NCBI RefSeq assembly: GCF_001665395.1
Contig: NZ_LZSG01000044.1
Span: 124,001-188,000, forward strand
Length of the DNA stretch: 64,000 nucleotides
Reading direction: 5' to 3'
From: Mycobacterium sp. 1164966.3
GTDB lineage: Bacteria > Actinomycetota > Actinomycetes > Mycobacteriales > Mycobacteriaceae
The notes under the pieces are model-generated. The model was not told the DNA's origin. It was given only the letters and a program-made list of their open reading frames with translations, and searched no databases. The position numbers and the translations under genes are program-made. Each line of letters begins with the position of its first letter. The stretch's first letter is position 1. Positions 1 to 8,885 of this stretch are shown in pieces.

Positions 1-2108
1 ATCTGCGACCGTCGGTCACCAGGCTCATCGGTCGCGACGACGAAGTCGGAGACGTCGCATCGGCGCTGCGATCGCACCGGCTGGTCACGTTGGCGGGAGT
101 AGGCGGCGTCGGTAAGACGCGATTGGCGCTCGAGGTTGCGACCGTCCTGGCTGACGAATTTCCCGACGGTGTCTGGGTTTTCGAACTGGCTTCGGTGGCC
201 GATCCCGCCGCGGTTCCCGATGCCGTGGCCGCGGTACTGGGCATCACGCAGCAGCCGGGCATGACGATGAGTGAGTCGATCGCGGCCGCATTGGAGGGCA
301 GGGTCCGCCTACTGGTGTTCGACAACTGCGAGCACGTTGTTGACGCCGCGGCGGACCTGATCGACCTCGTCCTGGCGGGGTCGGCCACGGTGAAGATCTT
401 GTCCACCAGCCGTGAGGGACTGGGTCTCGCCGACGAGCGGTTGTGGCGAGTTCCCTCACTGGAAGTCGTTTCGGCCATCGAGCTGTTCGCGGATCGGGCG
501 GTGCGGGCATTGTCCGCTGCCGAATCCACAGCGGTGGAGGAGATTTGCCGCCGACTCGATGGCATCCCACTGGCGATCGAGCTGGCCGCCTCGCGAATGG
601 AGTCGATGACCGCGACCGAGATGCGCGACCGTCTCGACCACCGATTCCAGCTGCTCGTCCGCTCGAGACGCGGGCTCGAACGTCACCAGACGCTACGACA
701 GGCGGTGTCCTGGTCGTATGACCTCCTGGCAGAACCGGAAAAGGTGCTGCTGGAACGGTGTTCGGTGTTCGCCGGTGGCTTCGACGTTCCAAGCGCTTGT
801 GCTGTATCAGGATTCGAGGATGCCGACGAGTTCACGATCCTCGATCTGCTCGACTCGCTGGTGCGCAAGTCCCTGCTCGTCGCGGATCGGTCGACGGGTA
901 AGACCCGGTTTTCGATGCTGGAGACCATCCGCCAGTTCGCTGAGGAGAAGCTCGTCGAACGTGGAGACGCGGCCGAGGCGAGTTCGGCTCACGCACGGTA
1001 TTTCGCGGACCGCGAGACCGACATCCTCGCACTGTGGGACAGCCCGCGCCAGCGGGAGGCATATGACTGGTTCGCCACCGAACTCGCCAATCTACGCACC
1101 GCGTTCCGTTGGGCCGCCGACCGCGGTGACCTCGACGTTGCCGCGTCCATCACGACGTACGCCTGGCTTCTCGGTTTCTTCGGCGTCCAGAACCTTGAGC
1201 CGGTTTCGTGGGCAGAAGAGCTGATCGAACCTGCGCTCGCGATTGGGCACCCTCGCCTGGGGAGCCTGTATGTAGACGCATCGCTGTGCTGGTTAACCGG
1301 TCGGGTCGATCAAGCGCTCGGGTACATCGACAGCGGTCAGACCGTCTTGGCAAACAGCCCGCATGCGCCGCCGTACGGCTTGGAAGGCGGGCTTGGCGGA
1401 GCATATATGGCCATCGGACAACCTGAGCGGTGGGCGGAGCTGTGCCGCACGCAGCTCGAGCGCCGAGGCGACAACCACGTTGGCATTCGTACCTGCCGCG
1501 TCTTTGCGCTGGCTTTCGCCGGCTTACTCGCGGAGGCGAGAGCAGCCGCCGACGGGTTGATCGAAGCGACTGTTGCCAGCAATAACCCGTATATGCATAC
1601 GTTCGCGATCGCCGCCTATGCATACTGTCTGAGTTCAGCAGGGTCCGAACGTGACCTCGCGCTCTGCCGGCAGGGGTTGGCGCTCGCTCAAGACAGCGGC
1701 AATCGGTATATCGAAGCGATTCTCGCGACAGCTTTAGCTCGACTCGATTCTCAGCCGGTTGTTACCGTAGCGGCGCTCGACCATCTGAGGCTAGTTATTC
1801 AAAGTTGGCACGACTCTGGGAATTTCGGGAATTTGGTCGGCCCACTGGCGACGCTCGGTGCGTTACTGGATCGCCTTGGGCGGTTCGAGGCCGCCGCGAC
1901 GATAGCCGGCTTTGCATGCGACCCCGTATCGCTGGCGTCGGTCCCCGAATTGGCCCTAACCATCACGCATCTTCGCGAGATGCTCGGCGACCAGGCCTAC
2001 GAATCGTTCGCCCGTAATGGCAAAGCAATGATTACCGCCGCCATCGTCGCCTACGCCTACGATCAAATCGACCAAGCACACGCGCAGCTGGAAGCGGTCT
2101 CGAAATGA
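1..2108 (+). CDS. P-loop ATPase / TPR transcriptional regulator or cyclase, C-terminal part
   Basis: The gene is cut by the window start. The frame is open from base 3, and the ORF-internal TTG at 90 is not the real start. Visible residues begin with an LIGRDDEV-like segment, which in mycobacterial multidomain proteins precedes an NB-ARC/AAA ATPase. The Walker A motif GVGGVGKT lies near base 100, and a Walker B-like LLVFDNCEH follows about 75 residues later. The remainder is helical and TPR-like. Relatives usually carry an N-terminal adenylate/guanylate cyclase or a LuxR domain. No C-terminal LuxR helix-turn-helix is visible here, so a cyclase-type N-terminus outside the window is the better guess. 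That is inference. Confidence 0.8.
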   Translation, partial: LRPSVTRLIGRDDEVGDVASALRSHRLVTLAGVGGVGKTRLALEVATVLADEFPDGVWVFELASVADPAAVPDAVAAVLGITQQPGMTMSESIAAALEGRVRLLVFDNCEHVVDAAADLIDLVLAGSATVKILSTSREGLGLADERLWRVPSLEVVSAIELFADRAVRALSAAESTAVEEICRRLDGIPLAIELAASRMESMTATEMRDRLDHRFQLLVRSRRGLERHQTLRQAVSWSYDLLAEPEKVLLERCSVFAGGFDVPSACAVSGFEDADEFTILDLLDSLVRKSLLVADRSTGKTRFSMLETIRQFAEEKLVERGDAAEASSAHARYFADRETDILALWDSPRQREAYDWFATELANLRTAFRWAADRGDLDVAASITTYAWLLGFFGVQNLEPVSWAEELIEPALAIGHPRLGSLYVDASLCWLTGRVDQALGYIDSGQTVLANSPHAPPYGLEGGLGGAYMAIGQPERWAELCRTQLERRGDNHVGIRTCRVFALAFAGLLAEARAAADGLIEATVASNNPYMHTFAIAAYAYCLSSAGSERDLALCRQGLALAQDSGNRYIEAILATALARLDSQPVVTVAALDHLRLVIQSWHDSGNFGNLVGPLATLGALLDRLGRFEAAATIAGFACDPVSLASVPELALTITHLREMLGDQAYESFARNGKAMITAAIVAYAYDQIDQAHAQLEAVSK

Positions 2109-2146
2109 GTAAAGACACCAAGCTGTCGGGTCATTGAGCTAAAGGG

Positions 2147-2219
2147 TGGAGCTAAGGGGACTCGAACCCCTGACCCCCACACTGCCAGTGTGGTGCGCTA
2201 CCAGCTGCGCCATAGCCCC
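2147..2219 (-). tRNA. tRNA-Ala (GGC anticodon)
   Basis: Read on the minus strand, the 73 bases fold as a cloverleaf. The acceptor stem GGGGCTA pairs with TAGCTCC (one G-U pair), the anticodon stem is CCACA/TGTGG, the loop is CTGGCAG with anticodon GGC, and the T-arm carries the conserved GGTTCGAGTCC loop. The discriminator base is A. The 3' CCA is not encoded, since the genome reads CCC there. It lies 38 bp past the preceding gene and downstream of pgm on the same strand. Confidence 0.96.
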
Positions 2220-2375
2220 GAGAAGTTGTGCCCATCGAAGCTACACTACTGTCAGGAAGCGTTCAAAGTCGCTGGTGAACGACACCCTGCTATCACGTGC
2301 GATAGCAGATTCCGAGACCGGATAAGCCCGCCGCCGCAGGGACTGATGTGACTGGTGTGACGAACCAGCCAGGCC

Positions 2376-4007
2376 CTACCCGATGACCTGGTCGACCACT
2401 TGCTGAGCAGACTTCTGCACGTCGGCGAGATGCTCCGGCCCGTTGAACGACTCGGCGTAGATCTTGTAGACGTCCTCGGTCCCCGACGGCCGGGCGGCAA
2501 ACCACGCATTGGCCGTGGTCACTTTGAGCCCGCCCAGCGGCGCACCGTTGCCGGGCGCGGAGGTCAACTTCGCCAAAATCGGCTCGCCCGCCAGCTCGGT
2601 GGCGCTCACCTGATCGGCCGACAATGCGGCCAGCCGCGCCTTTTGCTCTCGGTCCGCGGGCGCATTGACCCGCGCGTATGACGGCGTGCCGTACGCCCCG
2701 GCCAACGCCTGGTACCGCTGCGACGGCGTCTCGCCGGTCACTGCCAGGATTTCGGCGGCCAACAGCGCCATGATGATGCCGTCCTTGTCGGTGGTCCACA
2801 CCGAGCCGTCGCGCCGCAGAAACGACGCCCCCGCCGACTCTTCGCCCCCGAAGCCGATGGTGCCGCCAATCAGGCCGTCGACGAACCACTTGAACCCGAC
2901 CGGTACCTCGATCAGCTGGCGATCGAGGCCGCCCACCACCCGGTCGATGATCGACGAACTGACCACTGTCTTGCCCACCGCAATGCCCGCCGGCCAGGAC
3001 GGCCGATGCGTATACAGATAGTCGATCGCCACCGCTAGATAGTGGTTCGGATTCAATAGGCCGCCGTCGGGCGTGACGATGCCGTGGCGGTCGGCGTCGG
3101 CGTCGTTGCCGGTGGCGATTTGATAGTGCTCTCGGTTAGCAATCAGAGAGGCCATCGCGTCGGGCGAGCTGCAGTCCATCCGGATCTTGCCGTCGGTGTC
3201 GAGCGTCATGAACCGCCACGTCGCATCCACCAATGGATTGACAACGGTCAGATCCAGATCGTGCCGCTGCGCGATCTCGCCCCAGTAGTCGACGCTGGCT
3301 CCGCCCAGCGGATCCGCGCCGATGCGAACGCTGGCTTTCCGGATCGCGTCGACATCCACCACGCTGGGCAAGTCGTCGACATAGTTTGCGAGGTAGTCGT
3401 GACGACGAGCGGCCTGCCGCGCGCGAGCAATCGGCACGCGCTTCACCGCCGAGCCGGTACGAAGAATGTCGTTGGCGCGCTTGGCGATTGCATCCGTCAC
3501 GTCGGTGTCGGCGGGACCGCCGTTGGGTGGGTTGTACTTGAAACCTCCGTCCCCAGGAGGATTGTGCGACGGCGTCACGACGATCCCGTCGGCCAGCGCT
3601 TCGGTGCGGCCGCGGTTGTGGGTGAGGATGGCATGGCTGATCGCCGGCGTAGGGGTGTAGCGGTCTCTCGAGTCGATCATGACCGCGACGTCGTTGGCGA
3701 CGAGCACCTCGAGCGCCGACACCCATGCCGGTTCCGAAAGACCGTGTGTGTCACGGCCAATGAACAGCGGCCCGGTAATGCCGTGCGCAGCACGATGCTC
3801 GACGATGGCCTGGGTGATGGCCAGGATGTGCGCCTCGTTGAACGCGCCGTTCAGCGCCGAGCCCCGATGGCCCGACGTGCCAAAAGCAACCTGCTGGGCG
3901 GCGTTATCGGGATCGGGCTCGATCGCGTAGTACGCAGTCACCAGATGGGGCAGATCGACGAGGTCCTCGGGCTGAGCCGGCTGACCGGCACGCGGGTTGG
4001 CCACCAT
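2376..4007 (-). CDS. pgm: Phosphoglucomutase, alpha-D-glucose-phosphate specific
   Basis: It interconverts glucose-1-phosphate and glucose-6-phosphate in the cytosol, supplying sugar nucleotides for envelope, glycogen and trehalose synthesis. The 543 residues show the phosphohexomutase hallmarks. The catalytic phosphoserine loop VTPSHNP is near residue 135, the metal-binding DADADRHG near 300, the sugar-binding GEESAGAS near 375, and the phosphate-binding ARPSGTE near 505. The start MVANPRAG is chosen because it matches the known mycobacterial PgmA N-terminus; upstream in-frame codons would run into the divergent crcB promoter region. Only 82 bp separate its start from crcB on the other strand. 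Confidence 0.97.
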   Translation of the reverse strand: MVANPRAGQPAQPEDLVDLPHLVTAYYAIEPDPDNAAQQVAFGTSGHRGSALNGAFNEAHILAITQAIVEHRAAHGITGPLFIGRDTHGLSEPAWVSALEVLVANDVAVMIDSRDRYTPTPAISHAILTHNRGRTEALADGIVVTPSHNPPGDGGFKYNPPNGGPADTDVTDAIAKRANDILRTGSAVKRVPIARARQAARRHDYLANYVDDLPSVVDVDAIRKASVRIGADPLGGASVDYWGEIAQRHDLDLTVVNPLVDATWRFMTLDTDGKIRMDCSSPDAMASLIANREHYQIATGNDADADRHGIVTPDGGLLNPNHYLAVAIDYLYTHRPSWPAGIAVGKTVVSSSIIDRVVGGLDRQLIEVPVGFKWFVDGLIGGTIGFGGEESAGASFLRRDGSVWTTDKDGIIMALLAAEILAVTGETPSQRYQALAGAYGTPSYARVNAPADREQKARLAALSADQVSATELAGEPILAKLTSAPGNGAPLGGLKVTTANAWFAARPSGTEDVYKIYAESFNGPEHLADVQKSAQQVVDQVIG

Positions 4008-4089
4008 GACACCCATTCTGCCCGTGCGCCAATCGTGCGTGCCGCTACGCTGCGAAGCGCACCACCGGCACATCGAAGGGATTCGATCT

Positions 4090-4488
4090 GTGGCAAGCCA
4101 CGACTATCGGGAGCTGTCCGCGATATTCGCCGGCGGAGCGTTAGGTGCGCTGGCCCGGGCGGCACTCGCCACACTGGCGGTCCCAGACCCGGCGCACTGG
4201 CCCTGGCCGACGTTCACCGTCAACATCGTCGGCGCCGTCCTGGTCGGCTATTTCACAACCCGACTGCTGGAGCGGTTGCCGTTGTCGAGCTATCGACGTC
4301 CGCTGCTCGGCACCGGACTCTGCGGTGGACTGACCACCTTTTCCACCATGCAGGTCGAGACGCTGAGGATGATCGAACACCACCACTGGATCCTGGCCGC
4401 GAGCTACACGATCGTCAGCATCGTGGTGGGATTCCTTGCCGTGCATCTGGCCACGGCGTTGACCCGCCGGGTGCGGATCCGCTCATGA
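4090..4488 (+). CDS. crcB: Fluoride exporter CrcB/Fluc, subunit 1
   Basis: This is a small membrane protein of 132 residues with about four transmembrane helices, in the Fluc/CrcB family of fluoride channels. Characteristic stretches are GGALGALARA near the N-terminus, TFTVNIVGA in helix 2, and CGGLTTFSTM, which holds the Phe-box and central Na+ region. The GTG start is favoured because it places SHDYREL at the N-terminus, as in related proteins; the longer in-frame extension overlaps the pgm start. The stop overlaps the next crcB start (ATGA). Tandem paralogues like this usually assemble as an antiparallel heterodimer. I see no fluoride riboswitch in the short leader. Confidence 0.93.
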   Translation: MASHDYRELSAIFAGGALGALARAALATLAVPDPAHWPWPTFTVNIVGAVLVGYFTTRLLERLPLSSYRRPLLGTGLCGGLTTFSTMQVETLRMIEHHHWILAASYTIVSIVVGFLAVHLATALTRRVRIRS

Positions 4489-4850
4489 CGGCCTTGGTCT
4501 GGACCGGTGTGATGGCCATCGGCGGCTTCGGGTCGGTAGCACGTTTCCTGGTGGACCGCGCCGTCGCGCGCCGAACGGCCCGGACCTTTCCATTCGGCAC
4601 GCTCACCGTGAACATCAGCGGCGCTGCGCTGCTGGGATTCCTGGGCAGCCTGGCACTCGGTAAAGATGCCGCCCTGCTGGCAGGCACCGCATTCGTCGGC
4701 GCATACACCACCTTTTCCACCTGGATGCTGGAAACCCAGCGGCTTGCCGAGGAACGCCAGGTGCGGCCGGCGCTCGCCAATATCGTCGTCAGCATCGTCC
4801 TCGGGCTGGGCGCGGCGCTACTCGGACAATGGGTGGCGGAGCAGCTGTGA
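4485..4850 (+). CDS. crcB: Fluoride exporter CrcB/Fluc, subunit 2
   Basis: This 121-residue four-helix membrane protein is a paralogue of the preceding gene. It carries GFGSVARFLVDR, TLTVNISGA and AYTTFSTW in the same order. The ATG overlaps the stop of crcB 1 by four bases, and its own stop overlaps the GTG of the DUF190 gene, so the three genes should be translated as a coupled set. The sequence suits the second half of a heteromeric Fluc channel with opposite membrane topology. The topology itself is inferred from family knowledge, not measured here. Confidence 0.93.
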   Translation: MTALVWTGVMAIGGFGSVARFLVDRAVARRTARTFPFGTLTVNISGAALLGFLGSLALGKDAALLAGTAFVGAYTTFSTWMLETQRLAEERQVRPALANIVVSIVLGLGAALLGQWVAEQL

Positions 4851-5944
4851 ACCAGCCGTGTTTGAAGTTGACGACATACTTCGGCGAGCGGCAACGAGCG
4901 GCTGGCAAAGGGCGCGTGTTCCTGGCCGACGCGATGTTGGACCTATTCGGCGCCAGCGAGGTCGCGACCAGCGTAATGCTGCGTGGCATAGCGAGTTTCG
5001 GCGCGAAGCACGAACTGCGCACCGATGTGTCACTGAGCCTGTCCGAAGATCCGGCGGTGGTCGTCGCGGCCGTCGACGTCGAGTCGAAAATCCGCTCTTT
5101 GGTCGGCGACGTGACCGCCCTGACCGGCAATGGCCTGGTGACGGTGGAACGCGCGCGGCTGGTCACTCGGTTGGATGCGCATGGTTTCGACGGCTACAAC
5201 GACGGCCAGGGCGGTGACGGGGCCAAACTCACCGTGTATGTGGGCCGCCAGGAGCGGATCGACGGTAAACCGGCGTACCACGCAACATCCGCCCTGCTGC
5301 ATCGCCACGGATTCGCCGGGGCCATAGCGCTTCTCGGCGTCGACGGCACCGCGCACGGCGAGCGTTGCCGGGCCCGCTTCTTCGGCCGCAACGTCAATGT
5401 TCCGCTGATGATCATCGGCGTCGGGTCAACTACTCAAGTCGCTTCCGCTGCAACCGAACTCACCGCACTGACACCCAACCCGCTGCTGATGGTCGAACGG
5501 GTGCGGATGTGCAAGCGAGACGGCGAACTCTTCGCCCGCCCACAGGAATTGCCGCCGACAGATGACCAGGGACGCACGCTGTGGCAGAAGCTGATGGTAT
5601 ACACCACCGAAGCCACCCGGCACGACGGTCTGCCGATCCATCGCGCGATCGTCCAGCAACTGCTGCGATCCGGGACGGCCCGGGGTGCGACGGTGCTGCG
5701 CGGCATGTGGGGATTTCACGGAGATCATAAACCCCACGGAGACACGCTTTTTCAACTGGCACGCACAGTGCCGGTGACGACGATCGTCGTCGACACTCCG
5801 GAGAACATCGCGCGCAGTTTCGACGTCGTCGACAGGCTCACGACCCGTCACGGCCTGGTGACCAGCGAGATGGTTCCGGCCGCGGTTTCACTCGACGGAA
5901 CACGGCACTCCGGCGATACCGCGCTGGCCCAGTACGACTACTAG
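4847..5944 (+). CDS. Triple DUF190 (PII-like) protein, CrcB-associated
   Basis: A 365-residue cytosolic protein in which I can align three consecutive DUF190-like units. They begin near residues 5 (LKLTTYFGER), 125 (KLTVYVGRQER) and 245 (KLMVYTTEATR). Each runs through a helix, a G-rich strand segment and a strand ending in VERxR or a similar motif. DUF190 proteins are PII-like and commonly sit next to crcB; the usual length is a single unit of about 110 residues. The GTG start overlaps the crcB 2 stop. Its role beside a fluoride exporter is probably regulatory or ligand-sensing, which is inference. It converges on the DUF488 gene with a 13-bp gap. Confidence 0.88.
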   Translation: MNQPCLKLTTYFGERQRAAGKGRVFLADAMLDLFGASEVATSVMLRGIASFGAKHELRTDVSLSLSEDPAVVVAAVDVESKIRSLVGDVTALTGNGLVTVERARLVTRLDAHGFDGYNDGQGGDGAKLTVYVGRQERIDGKPAYHATSALLHRHGFAGAIALLGVDGTAHGERCRARFFGRNVNVPLMIIGVGSTTQVASAATELTALTPNPLLMVERVRMCKRDGELFARPQELPPTDDQGRTLWQKLMVYTTEATRHDGLPIHRAIVQQLLRSGTARGATVLRGMWGFHGDHKPHGDTLFQLARTVPVTTIVVDTPENIARSFDVVDRLTTRHGLVTSEMVPAAVSLDGTRHSGDTALAQYDY

Positions 5945-5957
5945 TAGGGCGAGTCCA

Positions 5958-6314
5958 TCAGCGGCCTTTCAGGACCTTTGCCAGGACGGCCGCGTGGCTG
6001 CCGTCCAGGGCGCGGACGGCGGTGACCAAGGTGACGACGCCGCGCTTGGTCAGCTTTCGCAGTTCGTCCAAAGCGGGATTGTCGGTCAGCTCGGCTTCGT
6101 AGCGTGAGGCGAACTCGTCGAACCGTTCGGGTCGATGGTCGTACCACTCGCGAAGCTCTTTCGACGGCGCGACGTCTTTGAGCCAGATACCCACCCTCGG
6201 ATCGTCTTTGCGTATGCCACGCGGCCAAATGCGGTCGACGAGTACGCGCTGACCGTCGTCGGGATCGACATCCTGGTAGATCCGGGCTATTCGGATCCGA
6301 CGCTTGGCTGTCAC
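5958..6314 (-). CDS. DUF488 family protein
   Basis: A 118-residue cytosolic protein of the DUF488 family. The family core shows as RIYQDVD, then VLVDRIWPRG near residue 27, WLKDVAPS, REWYDHRPERFDEF, and a C-terminal strand VVTLVTAVR. The function of the family is not established. I chose the GTG that places KRRIRIARIYQD at the N-terminus, typical for the family; an in-frame ATG 13 codons upstream at 6353 is possible but has no clear ribosome-binding site. It is transcribed towards the crcB/DUF190 operon. Confidence 0.85.
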   Translation of the reverse strand: MTAKRRIRIARIYQDVDPDDGQRVLVDRIWPRGIRKDDPRVGIWLKDVAPSKELREWYDHRPERFDEFASRYEAELTDNPALDELRKLTKRGVVTLVTAVRALDGSHAAVLAKVLKGR

Positions 6315-6487
6315 AGGATAACGATAGTCACTCAGCGGGATGCCTGAACACATGTTCGGCTTCGCATGCGGTCGAGCCTGACGCTTCGCGGGCGTTTAGG
6401 CTCGGCGCCCCGCGGCGAACCATCGCAAAAATACCCACAGCCGGGGCGCTGGACGCTAACCTCTAAAGGCCTCAGGAAGGTGGCGAA

Positions 6488-6907
6488 ATGAGGATCAGAC
6501 CGCTCAGCGTAAACACGGTAATGTTTGTCGGCATTTCGATCGTTCTCGCAGCCCCGGCGCAGGCAAATTTTTTCGAGGGCAAATACGACGTCGCCTCATC
6601 TGACCACACCGTCTCAACATGGTCGGTGACTCCATGCGGTTCGGGGTGCGTCCATATCGTCTCATCAACCGGGTTCATCAATCAGGATGCACATTTGCAG
6701 AATGGCAAGTGGGTCTGGAACAGCAGGAATCCGAGAGGCATAAAGTGCGGGGACGGAACGGCGCTGCCAGCGAACGAGTCGTATTCTTTGGACGCGATCA
6801 CGCTGAATGGGACGATCCACGGTGTTAGCGTCGGACCCGCATGTGGGCTCCCGTCGGTGGAAGCTGACCAGACGATCAGCCTGCTAAAAATCGCTGCCAC
6901 GCCCTGA
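6488..6907 (+). CDS. Small secreted protein of unknown function
   Basis: A 139-residue protein with an apparent Sec signal peptide: basic MRIR, a hydrophobic stretch to about residue 22, and AxA cleavage after APAQA. The mature part is short, rich in Ser, Thr and Gly, and has four cysteines (CGSGC, KCGDG, PACGLP) likely to form disulfides. A good Shine-Dalgarno AGGAAGG precedes the ATG. Similar small secreted proteins with a WSVTPCG-type motif occur widely in mycobacteria, but I cannot assign a function. It stands alone between DUF488 and the DsbA-like gene. Confidence 0.8.
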   Translation: MRIRPLSVNTVMFVGISIVLAAPAQANFFEGKYDVASSDHTVSTWSVTPCGSGCVHIVSSTGFINQDAHLQNGKWVWNSRNPRGIKCGDGTALPANESYSLDAITLNGTIHGVSVGPACGLPSVEADQTISLLKIAATP

Positions 6908-6986
6908 GGCACGCACGGGTCCAGGACACGCGATCGCGGTCAGCGATTTCGAAGTCCGAATCGGCACCGCAATCGACCGACACGCT

Positions 6987-7709
6987 TTAGCCAGAACTCC
7001 AGCCGCTGGTGAGGTTTTCGACGTCGACGATCTCACCGCGGTTGATGCTGACCCAGTCGCGCCCGTCGAGGTAAGGACGCAAATGCTTCCCGATCAGCTC
7101 AGCATCGGCCTGCGATTTCGGTCGCTGAAGTTCGTAGACGTGCGGCAGCTCGGCCATGCCGGTGACGACGTTCCACAGGGTCAGGGCGGCCGGACCGGTT
7201 GGCGGGTCGACCAGCACCGGACCGAACAGGCATTGTCCCGACATGAACAGCGTCGGGACACCGTAGCCACCCGCGTCGACGACGCGCTGGTGCTCCGCGC
7301 GAATCTCGTCGTGGGTGGTGGGATCGCCAAGCGCCGCATCGACGATCGCCTCGTCGATGCCGAGGTCGCTCAGCAACCGCCGCGCCACCATGGGGTCGTG
7401 CGGTTTGCCGCCCAGCGTGTGCAGTTCATGTCCGATTGCGGCATACCACTTGTCCAGCAGCGACATGTCGGTCCGGCGCAGCAGCGCCCCGATGCGCATC
7501 AAGGACCAGCCGTACGACCACGCTCTCTCCCAAGGATGCTTCTTGCCATCGACGCGGTTGATCTCCTCGAGGCTGAAGAACCGCCAGTTGACGGTGATGC
7601 CTAGTTGCTCGCGGACATCGCGGATCCACAACGACGTCTGATAAGCGAACGGACACATCGGGTCGAAGTGGAAGTCGACTGCCAAGTCAGAATCCGTCGA
7701 AGTGTTCAT
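6987..7709 (-). CDS. DsbA/FrnE-like thioredoxin-fold oxidoreductase
   Basis: A 240-residue protein of the DsbA superfamily (the 2-hydroxychromene-2-carboxylate isomerase/FrnE-like group). The N-terminal strand DFHFDPMCPFAY carries the active-site position, but the motif is C-P-F-A: only the first cysteine (C19) of a classical CxxC is present. The conserved cis-Pro loop appears as GVPTLF near residue 150. No signal peptide is visible, so it should be cytosolic. A strong AGGAGG precedes the ATG at 7709. It starts 13 bp after the stop of the CitE-like gene on the same strand, so the two are likely co-transcribed. A mycothiol- or glutathione-dependent transferase or isomerase role is possible. 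Confidence 0.86.
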   Translation of the reverse strand: MNTSTDSDLAVDFHFDPMCPFAYQTSLWIRDVREQLGITVNWRFFSLEEINRVDGKKHPWERAWSYGWSLMRIGALLRRTDMSLLDKWYAAIGHELHTLGGKPHDPMVARRLLSDLGIDEAIVDAALGDPTTHDEIRAEHQRVVDAGGYGVPTLFMSGQCLFGPVLVDPPTGPAALTLWNVVTGMAELPHVYELQRPKSQADAELIGKHLRPYLDGRDWVSINRGEIVDVENLTSGWSSG

Positions 7710-7722
7710 CAAGCCTCCTGAC

Positions 7723-8640
7723 TCAGTAGTGGTAAGTGTCCGTCGGGGCGGGGCTGTGAACCCTTTCGTCGTCGAACTCCGACACTTCGATGCCGTAGGC
7801 GCGGGCCAGGTTGAGAATCTTGGTGGCACGAGCGATGCGCGGTAGGTCAGAGCCGTTGCGAATCTCTCGTCCGTCCCGTTCGAACTCGGCGAAAAACTCT
7901 TTCGCCCAAGAGATTTCGTCTTGCGAAGGCGACAATCCCTCGTTTACCACCGAGCACTGGTCGGGGGTGAGGCAAATCTTGCCGGTCATCCCGAATTCCG
8001 TGGAGACAGCCGTGGCTTCGATGAGCTTCAATGCGTTGGAACCGATGGTCGGTCCATCGATCGCACTGGGCAGGTTGGCCGCTTTGGCGGCGATGGTGAA
8101 CCGGGATCGCGCGTAAGCCAGCGTGGCCGGCTCTTCTCCGAACCCGGTGTCACGGCGGAAATCGCCGATGCCGAAAGCCAGGCGAAAGGTGCCTTTGGCC
8201 GCCGCGATTTCGGTGATGCGCTCCAGACCTCTGGCCGTTTCCACCAGCGCCACGATCGGCACGTTGGGCAACCGCAAGGCGGTCTCGGTGACATGGTCCA
8301 CCGACTCGACCATCGCGAGCATCACCCCGCCGACCGAGCTGCCGGCCAGTGCGGCGAGATCGTCCGCCCACCATGAGGTGCCGAAGCCGTTGATGCGAAC
8401 CCAGTCTGTCTTCCCGGCGCCGAGCCACTGCACTACATTCCTGCGCGCCGCGACCTTGTCTTTGGGTGCCACCGCATCCTCGATATCCAGGACGACGATG
8501 TCGGCAGTAGATTGCGTCGCCGGCTCGAACCGGTCGGCGTGCGCGCCGTTGACGAGCAACCAACTCCGGGCCAGTACCGGATCGATTCGTGAACCAACGC
8601 TCGTGGGATCCACCGCTTGGCTGTTGACGTGTTCATACAT
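7723..8640 (-). CDS. HpcH/HpaI aldolase / CitE-like C-C lyase
   Basis: A 305-residue cytosolic protein of the CitE-like branch of the HpcH/HpaI family, which cleaves or forms C-C bonds in CoA thioesters (malyl-, citramalyl- or citryl-CoA). Supporting motifs are SWLLVNG, VVLDIEDAV with the acidic metal ligand near residue 52, VRING near 80, ALVETARGLE with the second acidic ligand near 130, and LAFGIGDFRRDTG. No citrate lyase alpha or gamma partner lies nearby, so a stand-alone CoA-thioester lyase is more likely than true citrate lyase. It is the first gene of a probable two-gene unit with the DsbA-like protein. Confidence 0.88.
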   Translation of the reverse strand: MYEHVNSQAVDPTSVGSRIDPVLARSWLLVNGAHADRFEPATQSTADIVVLDIEDAVAPKDKVAARRNVVQWLGAGKTDWVRINGFGTSWWADDLAALAGSSVGGVMLAMVESVDHVTETALRLPNVPIVALVETARGLERITEIAAAKGTFRLAFGIGDFRRDTGFGEEPATLAYARSRFTIAAKAANLPSAIDGPTIGSNALKLIEATAVSTEFGMTGKICLTPDQCSVVNEGLSPSQDEISWAKEFFAEFERDGREIRNGSDLPRIARATKILNLARAYGIEVSEFDDERVHSPAPTDTYHY

Positions 8641-8857
8641 TGACTGAGCCGCTGTCCTTCTTTGTTCCGTCGATGTCGGGTTCGTGTTCGATAAACCGTA
8701 GCCGCATCGCTACTGCGTGACGAGGTAAGGGCCGGATGGATCTGAGCCGTACCGTTTCATTCTTCGCGTGGCGGGTAGCCCATCGCTTGTGACGCGGGAG
8801 CCTTTCGCGTCCGATAGGGACTCGAGGACCCTGGTCCCCAATCTGGATCAACGACTC

Positions 8858-8869
8858 ATTTGATCAAAT
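8858..8869. promoter_or_regulatory. Perfect 12-bp palindrome before the WGxxG gene
   Basis: ATTTGATCAAAT is a perfect inverted repeat ending six bases before the AAGGAG ribosome-binding site of the gene at 8886. It is AT-rich in a GC-rich neighbourhood, which suits an operator or a promoter core. No regulator is adjacent. Confidence 0.35.
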
Positions 8870-8885
8870 TTTTGAAGGAGTAACC

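Noticed and set aside
4008..4089. Possible fluoride riboswitch before crcB
   Set aside because: The gap is only 82 bp, shared with the pgm promoter, and shows no crcB-motif consensus or pseudoknot segments.
3084..4484. Long plus-strand frame antisense to pgm and running into crcB
   Set aside because: Only the part after 4485 is coding (crcB 2). The rest is a high-GC shadow of pgm and crcB 1.
8633..8851. 72-codon minus-strand frame upstream of the CitE-like gene
   Set aside because: Low-complexity basic composition, no homology, and it overlaps the region expected to hold promoters.
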